49,918 nt of DNA from positions 42,549-92,466 of the forward strand of contig JAJQAZ010000092.1 in NCBI GenBank assembly GCA_021203545.1. The letters are read 5' to 3'. The notes under the pieces were generated by a model that was not told where the DNA came from, ran no database searches, and saw nothing but the letters and a program-made list of their open reading frames with translations. The position numbers were made by a program, and so were the translations under genes. The stretch is from Tannerellaceae bacterium. GTDB lineage: Bacteria; Bacteroidota; Bacteroidia; Bacteroidales; Tannerellaceae. Below are positions 7,757-16,647 of this stretch, piece after piece (within the stretch, counting starts at the first letter, position 1; each line of letters opens with the position of its first letter).

Positions 7757-9400
7757 TCATTTCGAAGACGTCTTTTCGATCTCGCGGAGGTTTTCCATTT
7801 TCTTGCGTTGCATGAATTCGTAAATGCCTTCAAGGTGTTCTATCACTTTGCCGCCTCCGAATTCATATACTTTGGTAACCAAACCATCCAGAAAATCACG
7901 ATCATGGGATACAACGACCAGTGTACCGTCAAAATCCTGTAATGCCTGCTTCAGAATATCCTTGGTTTTCATATCCAAATGGTTGGTCGGCTCATCGAGG
8001 ATCAATAGGTTCACCGGTTCCAGCAATAGTTTGATCATCGCCAGACGGGTACGTTCACCACCGGAAAGCACCTTCACCTTCTTGGTTGAATTTTCGCCTC
8101 CAAACATAAACGCGCCTAACAAATCTTTGATCTTATTCCGGATATCCCCTTTCGCCACATCATCAATAGTCTGGAACACCGTCAGGTTCTCATCCAATAG
8201 CGAAGCCTGGTTCTGGGCAAAGTAACCGATCATCACATTATGCCCGATAGTCAGCGTACCGGCGTGCTCAATCTCTTTCATAATGCACTTCACCAGGGTA
8301 GATTTACCTTCACCGTTCCTGCCCACAAAAGCAATCTTATCACCCCGTTCAATGGTTAGGTTTGCATTAATAAACACCTGTTTATCCCCATAACTTTTAG
8401 ATACCCCTTCTATCATTACCGGATAATTACCCGAACGGGGAGCCGGTGGGAATTTCAGGCGCAGTGCCGAAGTATCCTCTTCGTCTACTTCCAGGATATC
8501 CAGCTTTTCAAGCATCTTCACCCGGCTTTGCACCTGCAGGGTTTTAGAATAAGTACCTTTAAAACGTTCGATAAACTCTTTAGTCTCCGCAATCATTTTC
8601 TGCTGTTCATCGTAAGCCTTTTGCTGGTGTTCGCGGCGTTCTTTCCGGAGTTGCAGATAGGTACTATAATTCACTTTATAATCATACACACGCCCCATAG
8701 TAACTTCAATCGTTCGCGTTGTAATGCGGTCTACAAACGCCCGGTCGTGACTGATAACCACAACAGCCTGTCCGTTATCAATCAGGAAATCTTCCAGCCA
8801 TTGGATAGATTCAATATCCAGGTGGTTGGTCGGCTCATCCAGCAACAAAACATCCGGCTTCTTCAACAATAGCTTTGCCAGTTCAATACGCATACGCCAG
8901 CCACCGCTGAACTCGCTGGTCTGGCGATGAAAATCATCCCGCTTAAACCCCAATCCCAACAGCGTTTTCTCAATATCCGCATCGTAATTGATCTCTTCAA
9001 TGGAATAAAACTTTTCACTCAGGGTAGATACCTGCTCAATCAAAGCGTAATACTCTTCCGAGTCATAATCCGTACGGGTTTCCAACTGTTTATTGATCGC
9101 TTCGATCTCTGCCTCCATCGCATGCAGATGCGCAAAAGCCTGCGCTGTTTCTTCAAAAACAGTGCGGCCATCCTCCGTCATCAGGTGCTGAGGCAAATAA
9201 GCAATCACCGTATCTTTAGGAGCAGACACTTTACCACGGGTAGCCTCCCGCACGCCTGCCAGTATTTTCAAAAGCGTAGACTTTCCTGCCCCATTTTTAC
9301 CCATCAGGGCAATCCGGTCCTTCTCATTAATCACAAAAGATATATCAGAAAATAGCGCACTCCCGCCAAATTCCACCGTTAATCCATCAACTGAAATCAT
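7757..9400 (-). CDS. ABC-F family ATPase (547 aa)
   Basis: This is a soluble protein with two tandem ABC ATPase domains. In the first, Walker A is GKNGAGKST (about residues 34-42), the signature is FSGGWRMRI and Walker B is LLLDEPTNHLD. In the second, Walker A is GRNGEGKST, the signature is LSGGERTRL and Walker B is LILDEPTNHLD. A charged helical linker of about 80 residues (RKERREHQQKAYDEQQKM...) between them is the ribosome-contacting P-site tRNA interaction motif of ABC-F factors. There are no membrane segments. Such proteins act as translation factors on stalled ribosomes or as antibiotic-protection factors. The short C-terminus and general form suggest a housekeeping YbiT/Uup-like member rather than a dedicated resistance gene. 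The ATG at 9400 fits the first conserved strand (MISVDGLTVEFGG). Confidence 0.93.
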   Translation of the reverse strand: MISVDGLTVEFGGSALFSDISFVINEKDRIALMGKNGAGKSTLLKILAGVREATRGKVSAPKDTVIAYLPQHLMTEDGRTVFEETAQAFAHLHAMEAEIEAINKQLETRTDYDSEEYYALIEQVSTLSEKFYSIEEINYDADIEKTLLGLGFKRDDFHRQTSEFSGGWRMRIELAKLLLKKPDVLLLDEPTNHLDIESIQWLEDFLIDNGQAVVVISHDRAFVDRITTRTIEVTMGRVYDYKVNYSTYLQLRKERREHQQKAYDEQQKMIAETKEFIERFKGTYSKTLQVQSRVKMLEKLDILEVDEEDTSALRLKFPPAPRSGNYPVMIEGVSKSYGDKQVFINANLTIERGDKIAFVGRNGEGKSTLVKCIMKEIEHAGTLTIGHNVMIGYFAQNQASLLDENLTVFQTIDDVAKGDIRNKIKDLLGAFMFGGENSTKKVKVLSGGERTRLAMIKLLLEPVNLLILDEPTNHLDMKTKDILKQALQDFDGTLVVVSHDRDFLDGLVTKVYEFGGGKVIEHLEGIYEFMQRKKMENLREIEKTSSK

Positions 9401-9409
9401 TATTTCTGA

Positions 9410-9538
9410 GTAGTTAGTAGTTGGTAGTTAGTAGTTAGTAGTTGGTAGATATTTTATCTATTACAAAGCAGAACTGCTATTCTATTGGTTCTATTAGTTC
9501 TTTTTCTACTAACTACCAGCTACCAACTACTAACTACC
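9410..9538. repeat. Inverted heptamer-repeat tract between metF and the ABC-F gene
   Basis: The left arm (9410-9449) is a run of TAGTTRG heptamers and the right arm (9507-9538) is the complementary CTACTAA / CTACCAA series. Together they can form a long hairpin with a loop of about 57 bases. It sits directly after the metF stop on the minus strand. A second tract lies on the other side of metF. Confidence 0.85.
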
Positions 9539-9546
9539 TCAAAAAA

Positions 9547-10497
9547 TTAATAAATCTCTTTCGCCACCTTATACACACTATCGGTAGCCAGTAAAGTATA
9601 AAAATGCAGACTCGGTACTCCGTGGCCAATCAGGTCTTTACACTGTTCGATACACCACTCAACGCCCACAGCTTTAGCCTCGTCGTCTGTTTTGCAATTT
9701 CTCAATTCCGTAGCTAAGGGTTCCGGAATATCCGAACGGAATATTTTTGGAAGCACAGTCAGCTGGTTTTTCAACATAATCGGTTTAATACCCGGAATAA
9801 TCGGTACAGTAATACCTTCCGCCCGGCACCGGTCCACAAACGAATAATACTTTTCGTTATCAAAAAACATCTGCGTTACCAGATAGTCCGCACCGTTCTT
9901 CACCTTCTCTTTCAGATAATAAATATCCGAGTCCAGGTTTGGAGCCTCCTCGTGTTTCTCGGGATAGCAGGCCATACCATACGAAAAAGGTGTCTCATTC
10001 GCTTCAAAAGCCGAACCGTCCAGGGCAACCCCTCTATTAAAATTATTTACCTGGTCCTGCAATCCGGTTGCATAATCGTGGAAAAGAGACGGGTCCTGAT
10101 TCGGGTCCAGTGTCTTCACATCCCCACGCAGCAACAACAGGTCGTGTACTCCCAAAAAGTTAAGATCTATCAATGCATACTCCGTCTCCTCCTTTGTAAA
10201 TCCTTTACATATAATATGAGGAACAGCCGTAATCCCATACTTATTCTGTATAGCAGAGGCAATCGCTACCGACCCGGGACGTTTCCGGATATTCACTTTC
10301 TGGAAAGTTCCGTCGGGCAGCGTTTTATAAATCCATTCGCTATGATGCGAGGTAATATTGATATACTTCGGATCAAACTCACGCAGTTTATCAATAATCT
10401 TATACACCCGCTGTATACTATTCCCCTTCACAGGAGGCAGAATTTCAAAAGAAAAAGCAGTCTGTTTGCTATTGTTTATTAAATCTATAACGCGCAT
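9547..10497 (-). CDS. metF: 5,10-methylenetetrahydrofolate reductase
   Basis: The enzyme reduces 5,10-methylene-THF to 5-methyl-THF with FAD, feeding methionine synthase (a metH gene lies at 30025-33717). The start MRVIDLINNSKQTAFSFEIL contains the active-site Glu in FEILPP. HHSEW, the GVHDLLLLRGD flavin-site segment and VTQMFFDNEKY are diagnostic. The C-terminal PIIPGIKPI is also normal. It has 316 residues, the usual bacterial length. It is flanked on both sides by heptamer hairpins and is probably transcribed alone. The start at 10497 is supported by the immediate conserved N-terminus. Confidence 0.95.
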   Translation of the reverse strand: MRVIDLINNSKQTAFSFEILPPVKGNSIQRVYKIIDKLREFDPKYINITSHHSEWIYKTLPDGTFQKVNIRKRPGSVAIASAIQNKYGITAVPHIICKGFTKEETEYALIDLNFLGVHDLLLLRGDVKTLDPNQDPSLFHDYATGLQDQVNNFNRGVALDGSAFEANETPFSYGMACYPEKHEEAPNLDSDIYYLKEKVKNGADYLVTQMFFDNEKYYSFVDRCRAEGITVPIIPGIKPIMLKNQLTVLPKIFRSDIPEPLATELRNCKTDDEAKAVGVEWCIEQCKDLIGHGVPSLHFYTLLATDSVYKVAKEIY

Positions 10498-10510
10498 TAT
10501 CTTAAAAGTT

Positions 10511-10601
10511 TGGTAGTTAGTAGTTAGTAGTTGGTAGTTGGTAGAAAAACAATTAAAAATTCTACTAACTACTAACTACTAACTACTAACTACTAACTAC
10601 T
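10511..10601. repeat. Inverted heptamer-repeat tract upstream of metF
   Basis: The left arm (10511-10544) has TAGTTRG units. The right arm (10562-10601) has more than five uninterrupted CTACTAA units. The spacer is A/T-rich. The tract lies in the divergent metF/ilvE intergenic region and can form a strong hairpin. Confidence 0.88.
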
Positions 10602-10655
10602 TTTTATTCCATTCTTTTTTCCGTGCAAATGTAGCAATAATAGGGCAAAATAGTT

Positions 10656-10663
10656 TATTTTTG
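10656..10663 (+). promoter_or_regulatory. Candidate -7 box of ilvE
   Basis: TATTTTTG matches TAnnTTTG and lies 29 bp upstream of the ATG at 10693. Confidence 0.5.
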
Positions 10664-10692
10664 CAAGCATAATCTTATAACGACGAATCCAT

Positions 10693-11712
10693 ATGGAAAA
10701 TATTAATTGGTCTGAACTAACATTTGGTTACATGAAAACAGACTACAATGTTAGGTGTTATTATCGTAATGGAAAATGGGGAGAGTTGGAAGTAAGTTCG
10801 TCAGAAATACTGAACCTACACATGGCTGCCACCTGTTTGCATTACGGGCAGGAATCGTTTGAAGGCCTGAAAGCCTTCCGTGGAAAAGACGGTCAGGTCC
10901 GCGTTTTCCGCATGGATGAAAATGCGAAACGTATGCAATCTTCCAGCCGGGGTATACTTATGGCAGAACTCCCGGTTGAAAAATTCGAAGAAGCCGTCCG
11001 CAAAGTCGTCCGCCTGAATGAACGTTTCGTTCCACCTTATGAAAGTGGTTCATCTTTATACATTCGTCCGTTACTGATCGGTACAGGTGCCCAGGTTGGT
11101 GTTAAACCTGCCGATGAATATATGTTCCTTGTTTTTGTAACCCCGGTAGGCCCTTATTTTAAAACAGGATTCCAACCGGTTCCGGTCTGCATCATGAGAG
11201 ATTATGACAGAGCAGCTCCGCATGGTACCGGCACCATTAAAGTAGGGGGCAATTATGCGGCCAGCCTCGTAGCCGGTGAAAAAGCAAAACAGGCCGGTTA
11301 CAACGCAGTATTATACCTGGACCCCAAAGAAAAAAAATATATCGACGAATGTGGCCCGGCCAATTTCTTTGGAATCCGGGGAAATAGCTATATTACGCCG
11401 GCGTCTAACTCCATACTCCCCTCTACCACCAACAAAAGCCTCATGCAATTTGCTGAAGATATGGGGCTGACAGTAGAGCGCCGTCCTATTCCCGTAGAAG
11501 AATTATCAACTTTTGAAGAAACCGGCGAATGCGGTACAGCGGCGGTAATTACTCCTATTTCAAAGATAGACGACCTGGATGTAAATAAATCCTACGTCTA
11601 TGCAACCGACGGCAAACCAGGCCCGGTTTGCGAAAAGCTATACAACAAACTGAGAGGTATCCAGTACGGCGACGAACCCGACCCATACGGCTGGGTACAG
11701 ATAATCGAATAA
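10693..11712 (+). CDS. ilvE: Branched-chain amino acid aminotransferase (class IV PLP)
   Basis: The enzyme interconverts Leu, Ile and Val with their 2-oxo acids using glutamate. The hallmarks of the longer bacterial/eukaryotic type are present: LHYGQESFEGLKAFR near residue 50, YIRPLLIGTGAQVGV, the PLP-lysine region GTIKVGGNYAASL near residue 180, and the C-terminal phosphate-site motif GECGTAAVITPI. The 339 aa fit the family. It is divergent from metF and followed closely by a terminator, so it is monocistronic. The base composition resembles its neighbours. Confidence 0.95.
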   Translation: MENINWSELTFGYMKTDYNVRCYYRNGKWGELEVSSSEILNLHMAATCLHYGQESFEGLKAFRGKDGQVRVFRMDENAKRMQSSSRGILMAELPVEKFEEAVRKVVRLNERFVPPYESGSSLYIRPLLIGTGAQVGVKPADEYMFLVFVTPVGPYFKTGFQPVPVCIMRDYDRAAPHGTGTIKVGGNYAASLVAGEKAKQAGYNAVLYLDPKEKKYIDECGPANFFGIRGNSYITPASNSILPSTTNKSLMQFAEDMGLTVERRPIPVEELSTFEETGECGTAAVITPISKIDDLDVNKSYVYATDGKPGPVCEKLYNKLRGIQYGDEPDPYGWVQIIE

Positions 11713-11731
11713 ACATTTTACCTATAAAAAG

Positions 11732-11762
11732 ACGGTGTAGCAGAAATGTTACACCGTTTTTT
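11732..11762 (+). terminator. Rho-independent terminator of ilvE
   Basis: The stem ACGGTGTA (11732-11739) / TACACCGT (11750-11757) with a short loop is followed by six T. Confidence 0.85.
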
Positions 11763-11797
11763 GTTTATTCTATTTTTAGCCTTATGTTCTTCTGTCT

Positions 11798-12964
11798 TTA
11801 AATTTCCAGTAAACTTTTCACTTCTGAAATAATATTCAACGGATGATCCCGAAGCAAGATTTCTCCTTCCGGCGAAAGCAGGAACAGGGTAGGTACACCA
11901 TCCAATGCATAGGAAGTCATCACCGATATATTGTTCCCCTGATTTTTATCAATCAGTTGAAGCCACTGCAAATTATCCTCTTCAATAGCTTTGTGCCAAT
12001 TCTCTTCTACTGTTTTATGGCAGGCAATACCCAGCATCACCAGATTTTCATTATCCTTTATCTCATTATACAATTCCACCAGATGAGGAGACGACATGCG
12101 GCACGGTCCACACCACGATCCCCAAAAATCAATAAGCACATACTGTCCCCGGAAATCCGAAAGTTTAACCCGGTCGCCTCCCAGCGAAGGCAAATCAAAA
12201 TCAGGCGCAATTCCTCCTACTGATGTCGCCCGGATACCATCTATTACACGGCGGATCTCCCTCCCGGCCGGCGAAGATTGCACTTCGGGAGTCAAATTAA
12301 GAAACCGGGCTTCATAGACATCCAAATCTTCCTGCAGATCATAATCGTATCGCATCAATTGTGCCGAATAAGCCATATCCGGATTTTTAATAACAAACTC
12401 CGCTTCCAACGGATACATTTGCCTCAATATTTCATTTGATTCATTAAGTAACCTTATTCCCTCCTGCCGGGAATCCCCACCCTCCTGGTCAAACATCTTC
12501 AACCCTTTTGATTGTACTGCAAGTCCTTCATACATAATCCGGTTAATTTCCTGCATATCCGGATGATCATACACTCCTCCCTCTTTAATAAGATAACGCC
12601 AGCCGCCATCACCATCTTCTACACTTCCTGTTAGTTTAATCCGGGCATATCCCTCCAGAAACAGAAAACAATTGGTCCGGTTGATATGCAGATCATCCAT
12701 AGTGAACGGACTGTATTCATTAAAACGAAACAGATAAACCATCCGGTCTTTTTCGTTGGTCGAAATCTCAAACTGATTTTCTACCTTCACCGTCACACTA
12801 TCCAAAACAATTGTTTGAGAAGTTTCCGGATCAAGCGTAATCAAAACGATCTTATCTCCAGGCTTTACACCTTTTACATCTCCGGATAGTACATTTACTT
12901 TCTCAGCCGTATTACAGGCAAACAGACAGAGTAGGGATAAAAAAAGAAGTGTAGTATATTTCAT
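11798..12964 (-). CDS. TlpA-like thioredoxin-fold lipoprotein with N-terminal DUF4369-type domain (388 aa)
   Basis: The N-terminus [17 protein letters not shown] ends in a lipobox with the lipid-bearing Cys at residue 17. Residues about 20-130 look like DUF4369, a beta-rich domain common in Bacteroidetes. Residues about 250-385 are an AhpC/TSA-TlpA thioredoxin fold with the redox motif WGSWCGPCR and the cis-Pro loop DGVPTLFLL. It should sit at the periplasmic face of the envelope and act as a thiol-disulphide reductase, possibly supporting cytochrome or envelope protein maturation. It faces ilvE convergently and is alone on its strand. A second, shorter protein of the same architecture lies at 34972-35970. 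Confidence 0.88.
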   Translation of the reverse strand: MKYTTLLFLSLLCLFACNTAEKVNVLSGDVKGVKPGDKIVLITLDPETSQTIVLDSVTVKVENQFEISTNEKDRMVYLFRFNEYSPFTMDDLHINRTNCFLFLEGYARIKLTGSVEDGDGGWRYLIKEGGVYDHPDMQEINRIMYEGLAVQSKGLKMFDQEGGDSRQEGIRLLNESNEILRQMYPLEAEFVIKNPDMAYSAQLMRYDYDLQEDLDVYEARFLNLTPEVQSSPAGREIRRVIDGIRATSVGGIAPDFDLPSLGGDRVKLSDFRGQYVLIDFWGSWCGPCRMSSPHLVELYNEIKDNENLVMLGIACHKTVEENWHKAIEEDNLQWLQLIDKNQGNNISVMTSYALDGVPTLFLLSPEGEILLRDHPLNIISEVKSLLEI

Positions 12965-12992
12965 ACCTTATTAATTAAATAGTTATAAATGA

Positions 12993-13000
12993 CAAATTTA
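12993..13000 (-). promoter_or_regulatory. Candidate -7 box of the TlpA-like gene
   Basis: TAAATTTG on the minus strand matches TAnnTTTG, 28 bp upstream of the ATG at 12964. Confidence 0.45.
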
Positions 13001-13061
13001 CCTTTTTCCCGCAAATATCAATCCTATTATACATATATTTTTTATATAGTCTTTTCCAACG

Positions 13062-13069
13062 TATCTTTG
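13062..13069 (+). promoter_or_regulatory. Candidate -7 box of the methyltransferase remnant
   Basis: TATCTTTG matches TAnnTTTG, 27 bp before the ATG at 13097. The promoter survives although the gene is broken. Confidence 0.5.
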
Positions 13070-13096
13070 TATAAAAAAACGATAGATTGAAAGGAA

Positions 13097-13641
13097 ATGA
13101 AAGAAAACAAATACGACAATAAACGGTTTTTCGAACAGTACAGCCGTATGCCACGTTCGGTAGAAGGACTGAAAGGAGCCGGTGAATGGCAGTAGAAGAT
13201 TATGAATATCCTGTAAACAATTTCGACATCGTAATCAGCTCATTAACGTTTCATTATCTAAAACATTTTGAAGACATTTGCAACAAAATATACCGGACAC
13301 TCACACCGGAAGGCTGTTTTGTTTTTTCGGTAGAACACCCTATATTCACAGCTTACGGAAACCAGGATTGGTACTACGATGAGAAAGGGAACCGCTTACA
13401 CTGGCCGGTAGACCGTTATTTTACGGAAGGAGAACGAAAAGCGGTTTTTCTGGGTGAAGAAATAGTCAAATACCACAAAACAGTAACCAGTTATCTGAAT
13501 AGTTTATTACAGGCCGGATTCCATATCACCGGAATTGTAGAACCCCAACCGGATCCAACCCTGCTGGATACGATTCCCGGTATGCACGACGAATTACGCC
13601 GGCCCATGATGTTACTGGTTTCTGCCAGAAAAAAAGAATAA
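13097..13641 (+). pseudogene. Class I SAM-dependent methyltransferase with internal deletion
   Basis: The true N-terminus is MKENKYDNKRFFEQYSRMPR, continuing to GLKGAGEW and then a TAG at 13193-13195. In a second frame the text resumes at ATGGCAGTAGAAGAT with AVEDYEYPVNNFDIVISSLTFHYLKHFEDI, which is motifs III-IV onward of a methyltransferase, and runs to the TAA before 13642 (SVEHPIFTAYG, DELRRPMMLLVSARKK). What is missing is the segment with motif I (the D-x-G-x-G SAM-binding loop) and motif II, roughly 60 residues judged from related proteins. The joint at 13186-13191 (ATGGCA) can be read in both frames, as expected for a deletion between two short identical words. The remaining product cannot bind SAM normally. 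Confidence 0.8.
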
Positions 13642-13662
13642 ACCTCTTTTCCTTTTATTTTT

Positions 13663-13670
13663 TATCTTTG
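13663..13670 (+). promoter_or_regulatory. Candidate -7 box of the YejM-like gene
   Basis: TATCTTTG matches TAnnTTTG, 64 bp upstream of the ATG at 13735. Confidence 0.5.
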
Positions 13671-13734
13671 TATCACATCCTGAAAATCAGGTTTGAATTA
13701 TATCAACGAACACTAACTCTTTTTCTTCATTATC

Positions 13735-15595
13735 ATGCTAATAACAACCCCTCGAACTTTTTCCGAGAAAGGAAAATATGGTTTTGGAATTTTTTTATCC
13801 GCCCTTGGATTGTTCTTTATTGATTTGTTACTGAATGTTATCCGTTCAGGAATCGCAAAAGATATGGACTTTTTATCCTGGCTCTACTACATTCCCACAA
13901 TATTAGGGCAGTCATTCATTTTTGCAACTATTTTCTTCCTGGTAGGCTTTCTGCCCTTTTCGCTGCTCTTCAAAGATTACAGAAAAGCGGGTATTATTTT
14001 TATAACACTGCTTACTGCTGCACAGATTCTATTAATACTCAATACATTTGTATTCAGTTTATACAAGTTCCACCTGAACGGTTTTATATTTAACATGATA
14101 ATAACAGGAGGAAAAGAAATTTTCGAATTCGGCACATGGATTTATATTAAATTTATTGGACTCATCTTCATTGTTGGAGTACTACCGTTTATTATTACTC
14201 ATTTCATCAGCCGGAGAATTTATGCAAAATTCACCGGGAAAAGAATTATATGGATTTGCTCCATATTACTGGTATGTGTTGTTTATTCTCATCTTGCACA
14301 TGCAGTAGCTGCAGCAACCAAACATTCCGGTATACGTAAGTGTGCACTTGCTATTCCCTACTTTTTCCCTCTCACTGCCAATACAATGCTTTTCAAAATG
14401 GGAATTCAGGAAAGGGAAAACATTGATAACATGGTATATAACCAACTTTCTTCTGATATACAATACCCTATTTCACCCATTATAGCAGACGATAATAAAA
14501 CCCCAGGTCACAACATTGTTTACATCTTGCTGGACTCGTGGAATCCTTCTACTTTCGAGCCGGAATGCATGCCTAATATGTATAATTTTGCTCAAAAAGG
14601 CTCATATATTCAATGAGCATTACAGTTCGGCCAGTGGCACACAGGGAAGTGTATTTGGTCTGTTTTTCGGACTTTCTTTCACCTACGAAAAAGAATTCAG
14701 CATCTCCAAAATGTCACCTCTTTTTCTCGACCGGTTGATTGATCTGGAATATAACATACAAACTTTCCCAAGTGCAAATTTTCTGAGTCCACCCTTCAAT
14801 GAAATGATCTTTCGTAGGGTACCCGGAATTATGACTAACGCAGTAGGAAAAGATTCCTTTGAAAGAGACCTTTACATTACAAAAGAACACAACAAATATA
14901 TAGAAAACTACAATAGTGATAAACCCTTTTTCACTTTCATATTCTATGATTTGCTACATGCCATGAATATTTCACAAGAATACCATAAATTCAAACCATC
15001 ATGGGAAGCTGCTGATTATCTGGCATTAAATAACGATTTGGATCCGACACTCTTCTTTAATCTCTATAAGAACTGTGCTGTTCAGGTAGATTTAATGGTT
15101 AGCAGCGTAATAAACACATTAGAAGCAAAAGGCTTATTGGAAAACACAGTGATTGTTATTACTGGCGACCATGGACAAGAGTTTAATGAAAACAAAAAAA
15201 ATTATTGGGGACATAATGGAAACTTTAGTCGCTGGCAAATACAGGTTCCTTTTATTTTCTACTATCCCGGACTCGAGGAAGAAGGAAAAGAGTTTTCACA
15301 TATGACTACCCATTATGATATTGCGCCCACTATCATGTCACAATTTTTGGGTATCGAAAATCCGGCATCCGATTATAGTTCAGGACACTCTGTTTATGAC
15401 AGTACAACCCGTTACCCGCACCCTGTGGGAGATCATATAAACTATGGATTTATTTTTGAGGATATGATTGTAAGAACAAATCATTTCGGAACACTGGAAA
15501 TTACTGACCGGAATTTAAATTTGTTGAAACCAAATGCATTAAAGCCAAGTGATATTCATGAGGCCCTTACTATCAAAAACAGATTTTACAAATAA
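13735..15595 (+). pseudogene. YejM/PbgA-like inner-membrane sulfatase-fold protein (DUF3413 type), frameshifted
   Basis: The first part (13735-14616) has about five hydrophobic helices and then IPYFFPLTANTMLFKMGI and the sulfatase-fold strand NIVYILLDSWNPSTF. The second part (other frame, to 15595) has HYSSASGTQGSVFGLFFGL, ITGDHGQEFNENK, NYWGHNGNFSRWQIQVPFI and HYDIAPTIM. This set closely resembles E. coli YejM/PbgA, which senses LPS and controls LpxC turnover. The two frames can be joined by removing one base from the A5 run at 14594-14598 (AQKAHIFNEHYSS). The repaired protein would be about 619 aa. As in YejM, a classical alkaline-phosphatase nucleophile is not obvious. Whether it handles LPS in this organism is unknown. 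The frameshift would leave a membrane part and an unanchored soluble part. Confidence 0.8.
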
Positions 15596-15602
15596 TAAAA
15601 AA

Positions 15603-15630
15603 GAGGATGTGGCCGTCGGGTCACATCCTC
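15603..15630 (+). terminator. Terminator after the YejM-like gene
   Basis: The stem GAGGATGTG (15603-15611) / CACATCCTC (15622-15630) has a 10-base loop and lies right after the stop codon. The T tract is weak, so this could be a stabilising hairpin. Confidence 0.65.
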
Positions 15631-15688
15631 ATACGAAATAAATATACACACACAATAAATTATAGAAATATAATAATCTTATTCTTCG

Positions 15689-16276
15689 TCAAAGGGGGTA
15701 ATTAGATAATTTCCTGTATATCTGTGTAAAGCGGATCGTTTGAATAGCCAGGTCACGGGCCGCGTCATCATACTCTCCACTCTGTTCCAGGCGGAGTCTT
15801 AAAAACTCATAATCACCGGTACCCTCTATAGCAATTTGTAGCAATTCACCATCAGCCGAAATTTCGTATGGAGCAGTTTTACCACCAAAAGAAGATTCAA
15901 AAGCCCAGGGCTCCACATACAGCAGATTATCTCTTACATGGAAAGCCGGAAAAAAATCATACCGGGATTCCAGAATCTCTTCTTTCATCAAAAATCCTGA
16001 TTGGGAATAAAAACCGCTTTGATCAAACTGGATAGTATCCGGAAATGCATAATTCTGCATAAGCCGCTCTTCTTTTATCATCATTTCCAGAATCAGTTCA
16101 AAATAAGGATTATCACTGGATGTTTTCACATGGCAGAGCTCTTCTTCCAGTGCCCACGTACCAACTAATTGCTGGTCCCATGTTCCGGCATCCATATCAT
16201 CTTTGTTACAGGATACAGAGAGTAACCCCAACAAAAGAGCAGAGAGTGTTATTAATATCTTAAATTTCTTCATCAT
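15689..16276 (-). CDS. Lipoprotein of unknown function (about 195 aa)
   Basis: The frame from the ATG at 16276 reads MMKKFKILITLSALLLGLLSVSC, a signal peptide with a lipobox Cys, followed by NKDDMDAGTWDQQLVGTWALEEE. The phrase LVGTWALEEE and the later beta-strand pattern are like the lipocalin-like or DUF-type lipoproteins common in Bacteroidetes, in which a WxL/GxW strand opens a small barrel. No catalytic residue stands out. A longer start at 16291 adds only NGYS and is less likely. It is convergent with the YejM-like gene and has its own candidate promoter. I do not assign a function. Confidence 0.75.
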   Translation of the reverse strand: MMKKFKILITLSALLLGLLSVSCNKDDMDAGTWDQQLVGTWALEEELCHVKTSSDNPYFELILEMMIKEERLMQNYAFPDTIQFDQSGFYSQSGFLMKEEILESRYDFFPAFHVRDNLLYVEPWAFESSFGGKTAPYEISADGELLQIAIEGTGDYEFLRLRLEQSGEYDDAARDLAIQTIRFTQIYRKLSNYPL

Positions 16277-16340
16277 AGAATATCCGTTCAAAGCAAACCA
16301 TTTTAATAGTACATCTACGCACTTATTATAGTAGACGTTT

Positions 16341-16348
16341 CAAAGGTA
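16341..16348 (-). promoter_or_regulatory. Candidate -7 box of the lipoprotein gene
   Basis: TACCTTTG on the minus strand matches TAnnTTTG, 64 bp upstream of the ATG at 16276. Confidence 0.45.
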
Positions 16349-16471
16349 TATTTTGTTGCACATGTTTGCAAAAAAATTCGTCATTCATCCAAATTTCACC
16401 CACAAAAAGCTTAGTTTTGACGATAAATAAAGATAGAAAAACAGATCAACCCGGCTGTTTTTATACCATTG

Positions 16472-16568
16472 CACCGGTGGTTTGCCTGAAAAGGATGCAT
16501 CCTTTCATCAAAAAGGGTGCATCCTTTTTCTTAAGAGGGTGCACCCTTTTGAAGCAAAACACCGGTGG
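16472..16568. repeat. Three phased GGRTGCAYCC palindromes bounded by CACCGGTGG
   Basis: Palindromes GGATGCATCC (16493-16502), GGGTGCATCC (16515-16524) and GGGTGCACCC (16537-16546) have centres exactly 22 bp apart. Each is flanked by A-rich and T-rich bases. The word CACCGGTGG stands on each side (16472-16480 and 16560-16568). No gene overlaps it credibly. It lies between the lipoprotein and dnaJ genes. Confidence 0.85.
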
Positions 16569-16570
16569 AT

Positions 16571-16608
16571 AAAAAAAGACCGGTGAAAGAATTGTTCTTA
16601 CACCGGCC
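16571..16608 (-). terminator. Rho-independent terminator of grpE-dnaJ
   Basis: On the minus strand, CCGGTGTAAGAA pairs with TTCTTTCACCGG with one mismatch and is followed by seven T (16571-16577 on plus). It lies about 40 bp after the dnaJ stop. Confidence 0.85.
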
Positions 16609-16647
16609 TGACAGATCATTTATTCACACATTTTGAACATATGATGA

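Noticed and set aside
9410-10601. CRISPR array at the heptamer tracts
   Set aside because: Units are 7 bp with no spacers and no cas genes are near.
16366-16572. 68-aa frame through the palindrome array
   Set aside because: Its sequence is dictated by the palindromes and it has no recognisable features.
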